DNA of 64,000 bases from Labia minor (GCA_963082975.1 OY720345.1:10504491-10568490); one strand, 5' to 3'; shown: positions 12,486 through 23,130, counted from the first letter of the stretch. Notes: generated by a model from the letters alone, not told the origin. Numbers and translations: made by a program.

Positions 12486-13037
12486 TTTGTTTTAGTTTTG
12501 TACTTGCCACTGTTTTTCCTCACTGTACACTGTACGGATACTCTGTGCACTGTACATATAGGTATATTTTAATATAAATACATTCATACATGTAAATGTT
12601 TCTCAACTGATTTTGCTTTAGTCTACTAACATTATAGTTAATATTAATGCATAACAATAATTTAAAATGAAAAAAAAGATTTAATTTAAAAACTATTACA
12701 ATAATTATAATAAAACTATTGAAATGATGTGTCATAAAAGCAAGTGAATCAAATCCTGAATAGTTTTTATTTTTATTTATTTAAAATATCTATGTACGCT
12801 CTTCAGTCAATTTTTTTGCTGTACAAAAACACAGAAATAGTTATATAAAATATTATTGATATGGAAATAAAATTTATAACATTTGTTTCTAAAATTCCAA
12901 TGAAAAAATATATGATTTAATAAAATAAATTAATAAAATTTTAAATTTAGAGTTAAAAAGTTAAAACTCATATAGGTATTATTGAGTTCTCCAGAAAATA
13001 AAATTTAACAAAAGAAATTAATAAATCTACATATATA

Positions 13038-13495
13038 AGGCACCACAGGGTGAGAGGTTAGCGTAGCTCGCTCACATTCTTGTGATCCCCGTTTCAAGTC
13101 CCAAGAGAATTTCTCTAGCTGGGGACGGAGTCAACTCGGCCTTCGGGGAAAGCTACTTGATAGCGCCTCCGATCAAGAAAATCAAGGTAAAGGTTGATAG
13201 GACCCGTTCTACTGATCATGGGACACTTAATTAACACACTATGAGCGGGGCGGGTATTTATACCCGTTGCCACTTATATAATATATATTTTCCCTTGTGT
13301 CACTTAAAATTACTTATTTTAAACGATAACTAATATATATCCCTCATATAAGTGGCAACGGGTATAAATACCCGCCCCGCTTATAAGTGGCAGTCCCCGC
13401 AACGGGTACAAATACCCGCCCCGCTCATAGAGTGTTAATATAACTGACTTGAAAGGCATTGTTCTTGCGTAGGGAGTACAAAAGTCAGAGGTTTA
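13038..13495 (+). mobile_element. tRNA-derived SINE, second copy, interrupted by a MITE
   Basis: Aligns with the copy at 2023-2299: same 5' start (GGCACCACAGGGTG...), B-box region (GTTTCAAGTCC, weaker than copy 1), the body block GCGCCTCCGATCAAGAAAAT, and the tail GTTCTTGCGTAGG. The body is split at 13231-13438 by a TTAA-flanked palindromic insertion. Removing the insert restores a SINE of about 250 bp. Confidence 0.75.
13235..13434. mobile_element. piggyBac-like (TTAA) 200-bp MITE inside a SINE
   Basis: Exactly 200 bp between TTAA at 13231-13234 and TTAA at 13435-13438. Ends read CACACTATGAGCGGGGCGGG and (reverse strand) CACTCTATGAGCGGGGCGGG. The inverted repeats extend through GTATTTATACCCGTTGC-type sequence. 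A TTAA target duplication with C-starting ends is the piggyBac pattern. No transposase is present. GC-rich arms contrast with the AT-rich host. Confidence 0.75.
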
Positions 13496-14595
13496 TATAT
13501 ATATATATACTACTCATTATAACTGGATCTACCTTATTTTATGTAACAAATTGGAAATGTTTACAAATATTTACAAGGATGTTTAAAAGTGCCCAAAACA
13601 GTGTAACGTATCATAAAATACACTGTATTTCATAACAAGAGATTTTCCTTCACTTGAGTGAACTTAAGCCAAGACTACAGATAAATTTGAATCTAGAGAC
13701 ATAATTGTGTATAAAATGAATTGCCGATAAAATTTATATAATTTTAAGGTAGTCTGAGATTATAAAATTATTAAATTAAATGACGTGAAAAGGATTTCCA
13801 TAATTAAATTATAATAATTAATTTAGAGTAATTCATTCACTCGCAATACTTTAGAAAGAATTCGGTAATTTTATTATACGTAATATAATATATAAAAGAG
13901 AATATAACAAGAAGGGGAAGAGAGGTCATGGAGGGGGAGGGGAGAAGAGATGACTAAGGGTCATGGAAAATGTTTCAATCTTTTATTTTATATTTTATTT
14001 TGTTTCTTTTCTTTTTAGTTTAAATATGTAGTTACATTTCCCACACTCGAAAACTCATTCACAAAATACTGGTTTCTCACCTTTTCTCACCTGGTTATTT
14101 GACACAATTAACTTTAATGGATATTCTGCACGTACTGTTTTTGTTATTTTAACTACATAATAATGTACGTTTAAGGATTGATTATATGATATATATATAT
14201 ATAAATAAATATAAAAAAATATTAAAAATATCTAAATTTAAGATTAGATAAAGAAAAAAAATTAAATGTGCAAATGTAACTTTTTTTTTTATTTTATTTT
14301 TGTTTTTTAAGGAAAATACATTACGTAAAGAATATATATTGTTTTTTTTTTTAATTTTCAATTGCAGATTTGCTCTCTCGAAAAGCAAAACTAAGTTAAT
14401 TAAATTAGTAATTAATTTCTATATCAATTAAATAAATAAATAAACAATTATTTATTGTTTACTTCAAGTGATTTTTTTACATGTTCCTGAATTTAATATT
14501 ATATTTTTAATAAAAATTAAATAAAATATAATATATAAATAAATATGTATTATTTTTATCTAAATACATATGTTGCAACTTTATATATTAAATAT
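13496..14595. other. AT-rich intergenic, nothing recognised
   Basis: A/T-rich with a (TA)n run at about 13496-13510 and homopolymer T tracts; no supported gene. Confidence 0.5.
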
Positions 14596-15185
14596 CTGGA
14601 GTGTCTCCACTCGACTATCTCGCAAATTTTAATTAAATTAATTAACAAATATTATATTTAAATTAAATTTAATTAATTAAATTATAAATTAAAATTCATA
14701 AATCATATTTATTAAACCAGCGCATGTTTGGCTCTTCGTGCTGACGCGTGATTGCCAGTCAACGTGTTAAAACATTAATTCCGGTACTTTCGGCGATTCA
14801 ATCAAACTGAAATTATTCTATATATAGCAGTTTTATACAATTCTTAATTATGTGAAAAACTATCAAACATATATCTTTACTTTTTCGGTCAGTTTAGAGG
14901 AAAAAAATGAAAACGTGATAGGTAATGACCCTCTTCCGAATGAGCTACATTTCTCAAAAGTTGATAGAAAACTACGAATTTTGAATAATGCCCGTATACC
15001 AAATTTCATTATTCTAGCTCAAACCGTTTTTGTGTAATCTTGTCTACATACAAACACACACACACACAGACATTTTTCTCAACCTTAGTGAAAATGATTC
15101 AGGAACCTTCAAAACGTATAAAAACATCAAAATCTCAACATCAAAAATTTACATGATCGAAATACTATCTCTGACAAGATAGTAA
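14596..15185 (+). mobile_element. Hairpin-ended ~600-bp repeat family, copy e
   Basis: Begins CTGGAGTGTCTCCACTCGA. It ends CTATCTCTGACAAGATAG plus TAA, with two substitutions that weaken the terminal hairpin. The internal ACACACACACACACACAG run and CAAACCGTTTTTGTGTAA block are present. Confidence 0.75.
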
Positions 15186-15675
15186 AAATGTTTATTCTTT
15201 AATATAAAATTTATGAAAAAATAAACTTCATCAGTCTACATTTTTTTTAAGAATATAATATATTCTTAATATATATATATTGTAATATATAATCAGAAAA
15301 ATGCCTTTTAATAGACAAAGATGGAAAATAACCTAAGGACAATTATAACAAACATCGCCACATGTGGATGATATGAAGAAATTGGCTAAATTAGAGAAAG
15401 ACCCTTTGTCATAAAACATCAAATGAACCAACCGACTGATACAATAGAACGATCTTTTCAAATAAATAGTGAAAAATTCTTTAATTCCTGTTGTATTAAA
15501 ATTCATAAAATGCAGGATATGTGATCTCCAGATTTACAGTTGTGTATCCAAAGTGGGGGAAGGAGTGGACAATGCAATGGAAGGGATGAAGAGTTTTCTT
15601 TATTGGTGCAACAACAATTTTTGAATTAGTCTTGATTAGAATTGGAGAAGGAGGCACTAATATCCCTTGAAGCTA
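15186..15675. other. Intergenic, nothing recognised
   Basis: Mixed A/T-rich sequence. From about 15540 base composition rises towards the island at 15680. No repeat boundary seen. Confidence 0.45.
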
Positions 15676-15835
15676 ACCCCCTTAGGAGCATCGCCGCGAG
15701 AAGATGTTCCAAAGAAATCCGCAAGATGAATCTCAAGGCTCACGTCTCTAAGAATTCTCCATTTATTCCTATCAATTTTACAGCTAAGTGGTCGACCCTT
15801 GCTTATTAATAAAATTGCAATTGCTTAATGAAATT
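15676..15835 (-). other. GC-richer island with a minus-strand open frame of unknown nature
   Basis: A ~160-bp stretch of near-balanced composition in an AT-rich desert. The minus strand is open for about 55 codons and includes ILLISKGRPLSCKIDRNKW then RILRDVSLEIHLADFFGTSS and RGDAPKGVSFKGY before a stop. There is no ATG at its start, and an AG precedes the open frame, so it could be an internal or last exon, or a fragment of an unrecognised mobile element. I cannot assign a family. Confidence 0.3.
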
Positions 15836-16451
15836 AAATTTCATTTAATTTATATTATTCATATTTACAACGGTACCTTATCGACTCTTTATAATTTCTT
15901 AGTGATCTATTTTTATAATATTATTAATTCTTTTATTTTATTAAATATTTAATTTTAGTTTAATTTTTTATATCTCCATTTTAAATCTGAACGAATCCCA
16001 TTTTATCATTTCCTTCATCAACCATCGCGGATTCAATTACCCATTTATTCTTCAAAATTAACCGACAGTGCTACCAATTTAATAATTATTAATTTTCAAC
16101 CCATTTTTTCTCATTAAACCACCATAACTAAACTATCCAATATACTACAATATATATATTTATACGACAATATACGACAATATATATATTTATAGGTAAA
16201 TAACTCAATTATAGTCGTTAAACAAAATTTCTTAAAAAAATATAACCAGTTCGTTAAGTAGCCATTTTTTAAACTGAAATCAATGCTAAAAATAATAAAA
16301 TTTAATTTTAAAATAATTTAATTTATCTATTTTACAATAATTTTGTTTATAAATTCGTGTCCGTGAAACTCAATGTTCAAGAGAATCCAACATTGAAAGA
16401 TTTTCCTGGTCTCATTTGGATAAGATAGAATTTTAGTTGATTTAATATTAA
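15836..16451. other. AT-rich intergenic, nothing recognised
   Basis: Includes a short direct repeat TATACGACAATATA near 16150-16190; otherwise featureless. Confidence 0.45.
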
Positions 16452-16662
16452 TTAATATTTATTAAACTGACCCTTAATGGAGAGTGTGAGGGAGGCGGCG
16501 GCAAATGTAAACCAAAAGAGAATCAAGGTGGTCACCGTGAGCGACTGCCGTCTTGTGCTGACCATCGGCGGCAACCCGTGGCCTCCGTCATTTCGGTACA
16601 GCAACGGCATACGGCGAAAACGGGCATCGAACCCAATCACTCAATCATCACCACTAAAATAA
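16452..16662 (-). other. GC-rich island; candidate first coding exon of a membrane protein
   Basis: About 200 bp of GC-rich sequence open on both strands. The minus frame starts with ATG at 16640. It encodes a basic N-terminus (MIGFDARFRRMPLLYRNDGG...STRRQ) followed by one strongly hydrophobic segment (LTVTTLILFWFTFAAASLTL), as in a type II membrane protein or long signal anchor. A possible donor (AAGG|GTCAGT) follows at about 16458. The plus frame (ATG at 16477) is more polar. GC-ending codons are common in both, unlike other intergenic sequence here. No downstream exon is identifiable. It may be an orphan first exon, a promoter-proximal island or a mobile fragment. Confidence 0.35.
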
Positions 16663-16799
16663 AATAAAAAAAAACATAAATTAGATTGCAAAATTTAGAG
16701 GTAGAGAAATGAAAATATAAATAATACAAATTATTCAATTATTTTTAAATGTAATAATTACTTAGGTAGTTATTATTAATTAATTTCAATAAAAAAAAG

Positions 16800-17603
16800 C
16801 TGGAGTGTCTCCACTCGACTATCTCGCAATTTGAATTGGATTAAATAACATAATATGTTATATTTATATTAAATTTAATTAATTATAAATTAAAATTAAT
16901 AAATAATATTTATTAAATCAGCGCATGTTTGGCTCTTTGTTGATAGCACACCGTCACGTGTTGGCGCATGATTTGCAGTGTTAAAAAATTAATTCTGGTA
17001 CTTTGGGCGATTCAATCAAACAGTAATTTTATATATAGCAGTTTTATACAATTTTTAATCATGTGAAAAACTATCAAACATATATCTTTATTTTTACGGT
17101 CACTTTAGAGCAGTGCTCCGCAACCGGTGTGACGCGGCACACTGGTTTGCCATAAAGGAGATACATGAATATAAGAAATTTATATTTTTTTGATTTATAA
17201 TTATATTATATGCGGATTTCTAAGTTTCATTTGATCGCGGCGGCACACCTGTATCTCCTTTAAGGCAAACCAGTGTGCCGCGTCACACCGGTTGCGGAGC
17301 ACTGCTTTAGAGGAAAAAAAATCAAAACGTTGTAGGTAATGACCCTCTTCCGGTTGAGCTACATTTCTCAAAAGTTGGTAGAAAACTACGAATTTTGAAT
17401 AATGCCCGTATACCAAATTTCATGATTCTAGCTCAAACCGTTTTTGCGTACTCTTGTCTACATACATACACACATACACACACACAGACATTTTTCTCAA
17501 CCTTAGTGAAAATGATTCAGGAACCTTCAAAAAGTATAAAATCATCAAATTCTCAACATCGAAAATTTTCGTGATCGCAATACTATCTCTGGCGAGATAG
17601 TAA
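16800..17603 (+). mobile_element. Hairpin-ended repeat family, copy f, carrying a nested hAT MITE
   Basis: Starts CTGGAGTGTCTCCACTCGA and ends CTATCTCTGGCGAGATAG plus TAA. It is about 200 bp longer than siblings because of the 194-bp insert at 17111-17304 plus an 8-bp duplication. Without the insert it reads continuously with copies c and h (CACTTTAGAGGAAAAAAAATC). Confidence 0.85.
17111..17304. mobile_element. 194-bp hAT-type MITE with perfect 8-bp TSD
   Basis: Near-perfect terminal inverted repeats: left CAGTGCTCCGCAACCGGTGT, right end identical on the reverse strand, with complementarity continuing for more than 50 bp. They are bracketed by CTTTAGAG at 17103-17110 and 17305-17312. The empty site is visible in sibling copies of the host repeat, proving the insertion point. 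No coding capacity. Confidence 0.9.
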
Positions 17604-17922
17604 AAATAATATTTTGATATTTTATAATATTTGAAAAAAAAATTAGATTTTAATATTTTTTAATTTTATTTGATTAATTACAAATTATCATTGGTAAATA
17701 ATAATAACAATATATAATTTTCATAAAAGTAGTAGTATAAAAAGTTGTTATTTTGTTTTATCTATTTGTATAATTCTAAAAGGAAAACGATTTTGGTGAT
17801 ATTAATCTCTGTTAAAACGGCATAACGGATTTTAAAATTCATTCAAATAAATATTAAATAATATTGAATTTAAATATATTTATTATCTATTGAAAGTAAT
17901 AAAAACATTTATTCAAATAATA

Positions 17923-17948
17923 GCTACCCGCACACCCAATGGCGCCTT
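17923..17948 (-). mobile_element. 26-bp 5' scrap of the tRNA-derived SINE
   Basis: The reverse complement of 17923-17948 matches the first 26 bases of the SINE at 2023 (AAGGCGCCATTGGGTGTGCG and onwards). No B box or tail follows, so it is a severely truncated copy. Confidence 0.6.
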
Positions 17949-17984
17949 TTAATTAACATAGAGTAAATTTAAAACCTTTACCTT

Positions 17985-18400
17985 CATTTTTAAGTCAAAA
18001 TTGAAAAAAAATAATTTTGGTACTTTCACCGATTCAATCAAGCTGATCAATTCATTATATAACAGTTTTATACAATTTTTAATGAAAAACTATCAAATAT
18101 ATATCAGTTTAGAGGAAAAAAAATGAAAACGTGGTAGGTAATGGTCCTCTTCTGAATGAGGTACATTTCTCAAAAGTTGCAAGAAGACAACGAATTTTGA
18201 TAATGCCCATGTACCAAATTTCATTTTTCTAGATCAAACCGTTTTTGTGTAATCTTGTCTACATACACACACACACATACACAGAATCACAGATATTTTT
18301 TTAAACCTTACTAAAAATGACTCAGGGACCTTCAAAACATATAAAAGCATCAAAAATCTCGACATGAAAAATTTTTATGTTTAAACAATACTAAGTATTC
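17985..18400 (+). mobile_element. Degraded copy g of the hairpin-ended repeat family
   Basis: Retains internal blocks GGTACTTTCACCGATTCAAT, CAAACCGTTTTTGTGTAATC, the CACACACA tract and GGGACCTTCAAAACATATAA, with many substitutions. It lacks both the CTGGAGTG start and the CTATCTC hairpin end. This is the oldest-looking member in the window. Confidence 0.65.
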
Positions 18401-18761
18401 ATTTATTTTAATTAAAAATTAAAAATAGTGAGTAGATATGCAATTCTTTTGATAACATAAATTATATTTTACAGTTTTAGGGACACCTTTAATATATTTG
18501 TAATAAAATTAAAACACATTTTCAAAATTAAAATTTTTATTTTCATAGCAAATTAATGTATTGCATTACCAACATCTATTATATCTGTACTAGAATTTAC
18601 AACTACAAAACAAACTCGGTTTTATTTTTTATGTTGAAGATATTTGTAATCGATGAGCCGGTTTCTAAAATGGGTTCTCCTAATTTTTCTATAGACATTA
18701 TACCTTTTCTAATGGTCATAAGTGTAAATCTGTATTGTCAAAGGATAGTCAGTTTAGTTGG
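18401..18761. other. Intergenic, nothing recognised
   Basis: A/T-rich sequence with a short chance open frame (18556-18834) that runs into the adjacent hAT element; no family resemblance. Confidence 0.45.
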
Positions 18762-18769
18762 GGTTACTT

Positions 18770-19529
18770 CAGTGGCGTACCTAGAACTTTTGGCGCCCGG
18801 GGCGATCTCCAGTTTGCCGCCCTTTTTATTATAAGTCAATCAAATAGTGGTATTTATAAATTAATGCACATAAATAAATTATTAAGTTATTTAATCAATA
18901 TTAATTAATACACAGAGAGTAAATTTTTTACACATATTTGTATGCACTCGTAAACATATTTATATAATATTTACTCTTCTAGCTTTCATACTAGAAATAT
19001 CGTGTATAATGCTCTCAAAATTTATATTTATATTTTTTCCGCCGGCCCTGCTTTTCAAAAGAAAAATCGATGATTTAAAAAATATTGGTATATCACTTCG
19101 AAGTAATCATATAAACTTTTCAAAAGAAATGAAATTTATAAACTGATATCAAAAAATTTTAGTTAGGAAAAATTGCTGAACAAAATCGTAAAGATGCGTT
19201 TACGAATTCAACAAATTTTAATAAATACAATAAAATAAAATTATTATCCTGTTCTTGGAATTAGAATTCCAAATTTACACTAAAATGCATTTATATACAC
19301 CGAGGAATAAGATTCGAAATCATATATTATAGTTAATCATAATTTATATAAATCAAATAGTAAACTTATAATAATCATAATAATCATTTACTATTCAAGA
19401 AAGAAAAAAAATAAATATGAAATGAATAAGTTGCTTTTTACAACTATAACTAAATATAAAAAATGCCGCCCCAAGATAAGTGCCGCCCGGTGCGGACCGC
19501 ACCTCCCCCCCCCCCTAGGTACGCCACTG
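18770..19529 (+). mobile_element. 760-bp hAT-type element, copy 1
   Basis: Terminal inverted repeats CAGTGGCGTACCTAG at both ends and a perfect 8-bp duplication GGTTACTT (18762-18769 and 19530-19537). The ends are GC-rich (GGCGCCCGGGGCGATCTCC; a C11 run near the right end) and the middle is AT-rich. A second copy lies inverted at 32729-33452. There is no intact transposase frame, so it is non-autonomous. Confidence 0.85.
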
Positions 19530-19734
19530 GGTTACTTCAAGAGAGTAGGTAGAAAGAAACTTTGTGATTGAAACATTTTAACTTTTCTCTTCTAATTTCT
19601 TAGTGTTAATGAGTGAAACATATCAACAAGATGTTAATAGATATTAAAATTATGTAGGCAATATTTTAAAATTCAATCAATTATCAGTATTTTGTCAAAT
19701 TCACAATATAAATTTATATATATATATATTACTA

Positions 19735-19950
19735 TCAGATTTATCAGGGATATAATCTCGTATTTTTGTGAGATTGTTTTCTCGATGTTTCGGCACCCAT
19801 TTTGGCGCCATTTTCAAGAGATTATTTAGGTGGGAATAGTTTTAGGATTCTGGGTCTTAGTCTGTGTGACCAAGGTTTAATATCGGGATTTCGGGTTTTG
19901 TACTCACTGCGTTTGAGCTCCACAGCAACGCAGTGAGTACAAAACCACCC
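19735..19950 (-). mobile_element. Penelope-like element relic with hairpin (possible degenerate ribozyme)
   Basis: On the minus strand, CTTGAAAATGGCGCC-AAAAT-GGGTGCCGAAAC is a stem-loop followed by GAAAC, arranged like stem II plus the GAAAC core of hammerhead ribozymes in Penelope-like retroelements. The CUGAUGA core is not intact. Next to it a 20-bp perfect stem (19894-19913 with 19927-19946) closes a 13-nt loop containing GAGCTC. No reverse transcriptase is left. The Penelope assignment is inference from the motif layout. Confidence 0.4.
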
Positions 19951-20035
19951 AACCTATCAACCCAAAATTATAAAAAAAAAATTTTTATCCCTTCCTAAAA
20001 ATAAGATTTGTCGAGGATATCTTTCGTATTATATA

Positions 20036-20640
20036 TACGAGGTGTGTTTGAAAAGTAAGGTCACTTTTCAAATTTTGCGGGCAACGTACTTTCGATTATC
20101 GATATTTTTTTTGTTTTGTTATGTTGGTACACTCTTCACGAACATCTGTACCAAGTTTCAAGTGTATAGCATTTTTTGTTTGGTTGTGAGAGGCTTAAAG
20201 GTTATAAGTGTTTTGAGTGCTCGGCGATTTTTTGCTATCGAAAAAATATGGACCAAAGGATTTGCATCAAATTTTGTGTAAAAATAAAATAAAGTGTTCT
20301 GAAACACTTGAAATGTTTACAGTGGCATACGGTGAAACTGTTCTGTGTAAAAAACAATGTTTACAAGTGGTACAAACTCTTCCAAGATGGCCGGGAAGAT
20401 GCTAATGACGAGCCTCGCTCTGGGCGCTTTTGCTCACTATTTTCTTCGATTACCATGGCGTGGTGTGCCATGAGTTCTTACCATAAGGTTATACGGTCAA
20501 TAAACAGTATTATCTTGAAGTTATGCGCCGTTTGCGAGAAGCAATACGAAGAAAACGTCCAGAAATTTGTTAAAACAATTCATATCGCCTGTATCGCCAT
20601 CTTCTCCTTCTAACAGACGACGAGATTTGTAAACTCACAA
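20036..20640 (+). pseudogene. Internally deleted mariner element (Mos1/irritans-like)
   Basis: Starts with the mariner-type end ACGAGGTGTGTTTGAAAAGT. Frames then give KKYGPKDLHQILCKNKIKC, ETLEMFTVAYGETV and YKWYKLFQDGREDANDEPRS. This is the N-terminal HTH region ending in the conserved GREDxxDxxRSGR linker. It jumps directly to YHGVVCHEFLP and YYLEVMRRLREAIRRKRPE, from around and after the second catalytic Asp. About half the transposase is missing between them, and stops and frameshifts are present. No matching right end was found. Confidence 0.75.
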
Positions 20641-20686
20641 TAATCTAAGTTTCATACACCGGTATATTTTTTTATAACCTCAAACA

Positions 20687-20885
20687 TGTCGAGTTTTGTG
20701 CCTACGAAATATGACTTGCGGACAACATTTGTTTCCTACTATCATTTGAAGAAAACTGCAATGCAACTGTCGAAGCATACGATGAACATGCTATTGAGTG
20801 GTTTAAAAAATTTAAAAGTGATATTTTGACGTGAGAAACGAGAAGCGTGGGAAACCACCGAAAACGTTGGAAAACAAGAAACTGA
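20687..20885 (+). pseudogene. N-terminal fragment of a mellifera-type mariner transposase
   Basis: ATG at 20687 opens MSSFVPTKYDLRTTFVSYYH, closely resembling the start of the fragment at 53005-53436 (MSSFVPSKSHLRHSLLFLFH). After a frameshift it continues VEAYDEHAIEWFKKFKSD. It lies directly downstream of a different mariner relic, so two mariner lineages are juxtaposed. Clearly non-functional. Confidence 0.6.
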
Positions 20886-22140
20886 AGACGATATTTTCAA
20901 TCTTAAATTCTTCTTTTAAATTAAATGAATATAATTAATAATATGTTTTAATTGAATTTAATGTGAAGATGTATGGTGGGTATTATTATTATTATTATGT
21001 ATGATTGTGTTTAATTATTTTTTTGTTTTTGTATTGTATTTTTTTCTTGAAGAATTGGATAAAAACATCCTTCCTTACGAAGTGGGTTTTATATTAAAAA
21101 AATAAATGTCAAAATAATTTCAATATTTGTATGATAAATTAATTTTTTTTATTTGGCATCAAATTCACAAGGTGTTATATATGTACTTGTTATATTATTG
21201 TAGGTGTGTGGCGTGAAGGGAGTGGTTTTTAAGTGGTTGGGATGAGGGTGGGGACTATGCCTTGGCTTAAACCTGAATATATCATAACATAGAATATGTA
21301 TAACCAGTGAGTATTACATACTCTCGTATAAATATAACTATCAAAAAGATTGCGTGTCTTGAATAATCAACCTAGTTTTTTTTCTTTTTTTTTATTTCCT
21401 TTAAAGCTTTAAACAAAAGACAAATGCGATTCGTTCTTCAATATTCTTTAATGATTAGTAATTATTTCCACTCAGTATATATATATATAAATATAATATA
21501 ATATATAATTATAATTAAGATTATTAATGCAATTATTATATTAGAAAAATTGATTATATTAGATTTATCTAATTAATTTTTATATTATATTTATTCCTCT
21601 CTCTTTTGGGTGAGTTAATATAAAATAAATCAAAACTTTCAATATAGAAATATTTTAAGGATTTATTTATTTTTTTTTTTATTCAAAAATTAAATTAGTT
21701 ATAATTTATTGTGAAATAAAATTTAAAAAAAAGATAATTTTGAAGTAAACATCACAGGTGCTTGTTTCAAAAGAAATAAAAAGTTTGGATATATTATACT
21801 ATATATGAGTTGACAATTTATTAGCGACAGATCGACATTTTCTGTTATTTTTAAATTTTCAAAAGCTTCTTAATGAACTTTAAAAAAATTATTCCTTATG
21901 AACTATGAATATTTAAGATTAAGATTATTATTTTTAAAATAAATATATGAAAGGATTTCAAATAATTTAAAATAACATAAATTCAAAAAAAAATAGTAAT
22001 AAAGCATACAACCCTTAAACGTATATATTAATGCACTGAAAGACAGAAAAGTATGGCCTCTGGACATAACATAATATATATTTCCTAATTTGATTACAAA
22101 TAAAATATATATTTTTAATTATATTTTATTTATAATATTT
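20886..22140. other. AT-rich intergenic, nothing recognised
   Basis: Low-complexity A/T sequence with an (AT)n run near 21475-21515; no gene or bounded repeat recognised. Confidence 0.5.
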
Positions 22141-22405
22141 TGTATTTAAGGAAGCGCTGTCCGGCGTTGCCCGGTGCCAGTTTTTTATTATTAAAATTCC
22201 TATTTTAAATTAAGAAAAAACTAACAAAGATGATTTTTCCCGAGGCTGAAACCTATACAGATCGATTTTTCTTTATAAATATTATAATACTATTATTATA
22301 AAATATGTGAATTTCAAAAAAATCCTTCGCGAGCGGTTTAATATTTCAAAAATACAAATATATATGTTATATATACAATATTTGCTAGTATAATAAGATA
22401 AGATA
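22141..22405 (+). mobile_element. GCGCTG/CTAGT-ended repeat family, short copy
   Basis: Contains GGAAGCGCTGTCCGG, ATTTTAAATTAAGAAAAAAC, CCTTCGCGAGCGGTTTAATA and the end TTTGCTAGTATAATAAGATA. All recur, inverted, in the repeats at 25770 and 31015. The block TTTAAATTAAGAAAAAACTA is also shared with the repeats at 22598 and 23776. The CTAG|T edge is reminiscent of a Helitron 3' end, but I see no convincing terminal hairpin. Confidence 0.5.
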
Positions 22406-22464
22406 TACAAAACTTATTGTTTTTTAATTCCCATTTATAAATAATAAAGAAAAATAAATAATAA

Positions 22465-22502
22465 AATCCCTACAAGAAGATGAAATTCTCCCTGTAGGGA
22501 TT
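22465..22502. repeat. Short hairpin AATCCCTAC/GTAGGGATT
   Basis: Nine-base perfect stem around a ~20-nt A/G-rich loop, between two repeat copies. Function unknown; it may be part of a repeat end. Confidence 0.35.
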
Positions 22503-22597
22503 GCTTGGAGATAAATGAAACGATGGATGATTTCTTTAAGGCACAAATGGCCGTAGTAGCTGAAGTGCCTCGATCTTCAAATAATAATAATAAAAAA

Positions 22598-23130
22598 GTT
22601 GACCTGTGGCCAGGCGCAGAACCGACCGACGGTTTGAAATAAATTAATTTCCAGCTACAGAAACAATTTCAAATAATTTAAATGTATCTATTAATGCAAT
22701 AAAAAGCAGATATGGATATAACATAAATATTTTTAATTTTATTTTATTTATGATATATAAGAAAGCGCTGGCTATGACGTCATGAAGGGTAACGTCATAT
22801 TTTAAATTAAGAAAAAACTAATGAAGATGATTTTCCCGAGAATAAAACCAATACAAAGTGCATGATTTGTGGAGATATGTAAAAAAAATCTCATGTGAAA
22901 TTTGGTATGAAAATAACCCTTCCCTACTTATCGTCGATCGCTAATACTACCACTTCCGGGTTCCGGATATACAACAAAACAGACGGACAGATAACATGCT
23001 AAAAATACTTTTTTCTGTTAAGAAAATGCATGATTCGTGGAGATATGTATGTATGTATATCCACATGTGAAATTTGGTGTGAAAACAATACCTCCCTTAC
23101 TATTGTCGGTCGGTAAAAATAAAGATTGGC
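22598..23130 (+). mobile_element. GTCGGTCGGT-ended repeat, copy 1
   Basis: Starts with GACCTGTGGCCAGGCGCAGA then ACCGACCGACGG, and ends near TATTGTCGGTCGGTAAAAA, so inverted GTCGGTCGGT motifs lie close to each end. The interior holds GCGCTGG, TGACGTCATGAAGGG and GGAGATATGT blocks and ends with an ACAGACGGACAGATAAC tract. It is nearly repeated at 23776-24375. No coding capacity. Confidence 0.6.

Noticed and set aside
7809..17603. CRISPR-like array of regularly recurring repeats
   Set aside because: Repeat units are ~600 bp, in both orientations and irregularly spaced, in an intron-bearing eukaryotic contig.
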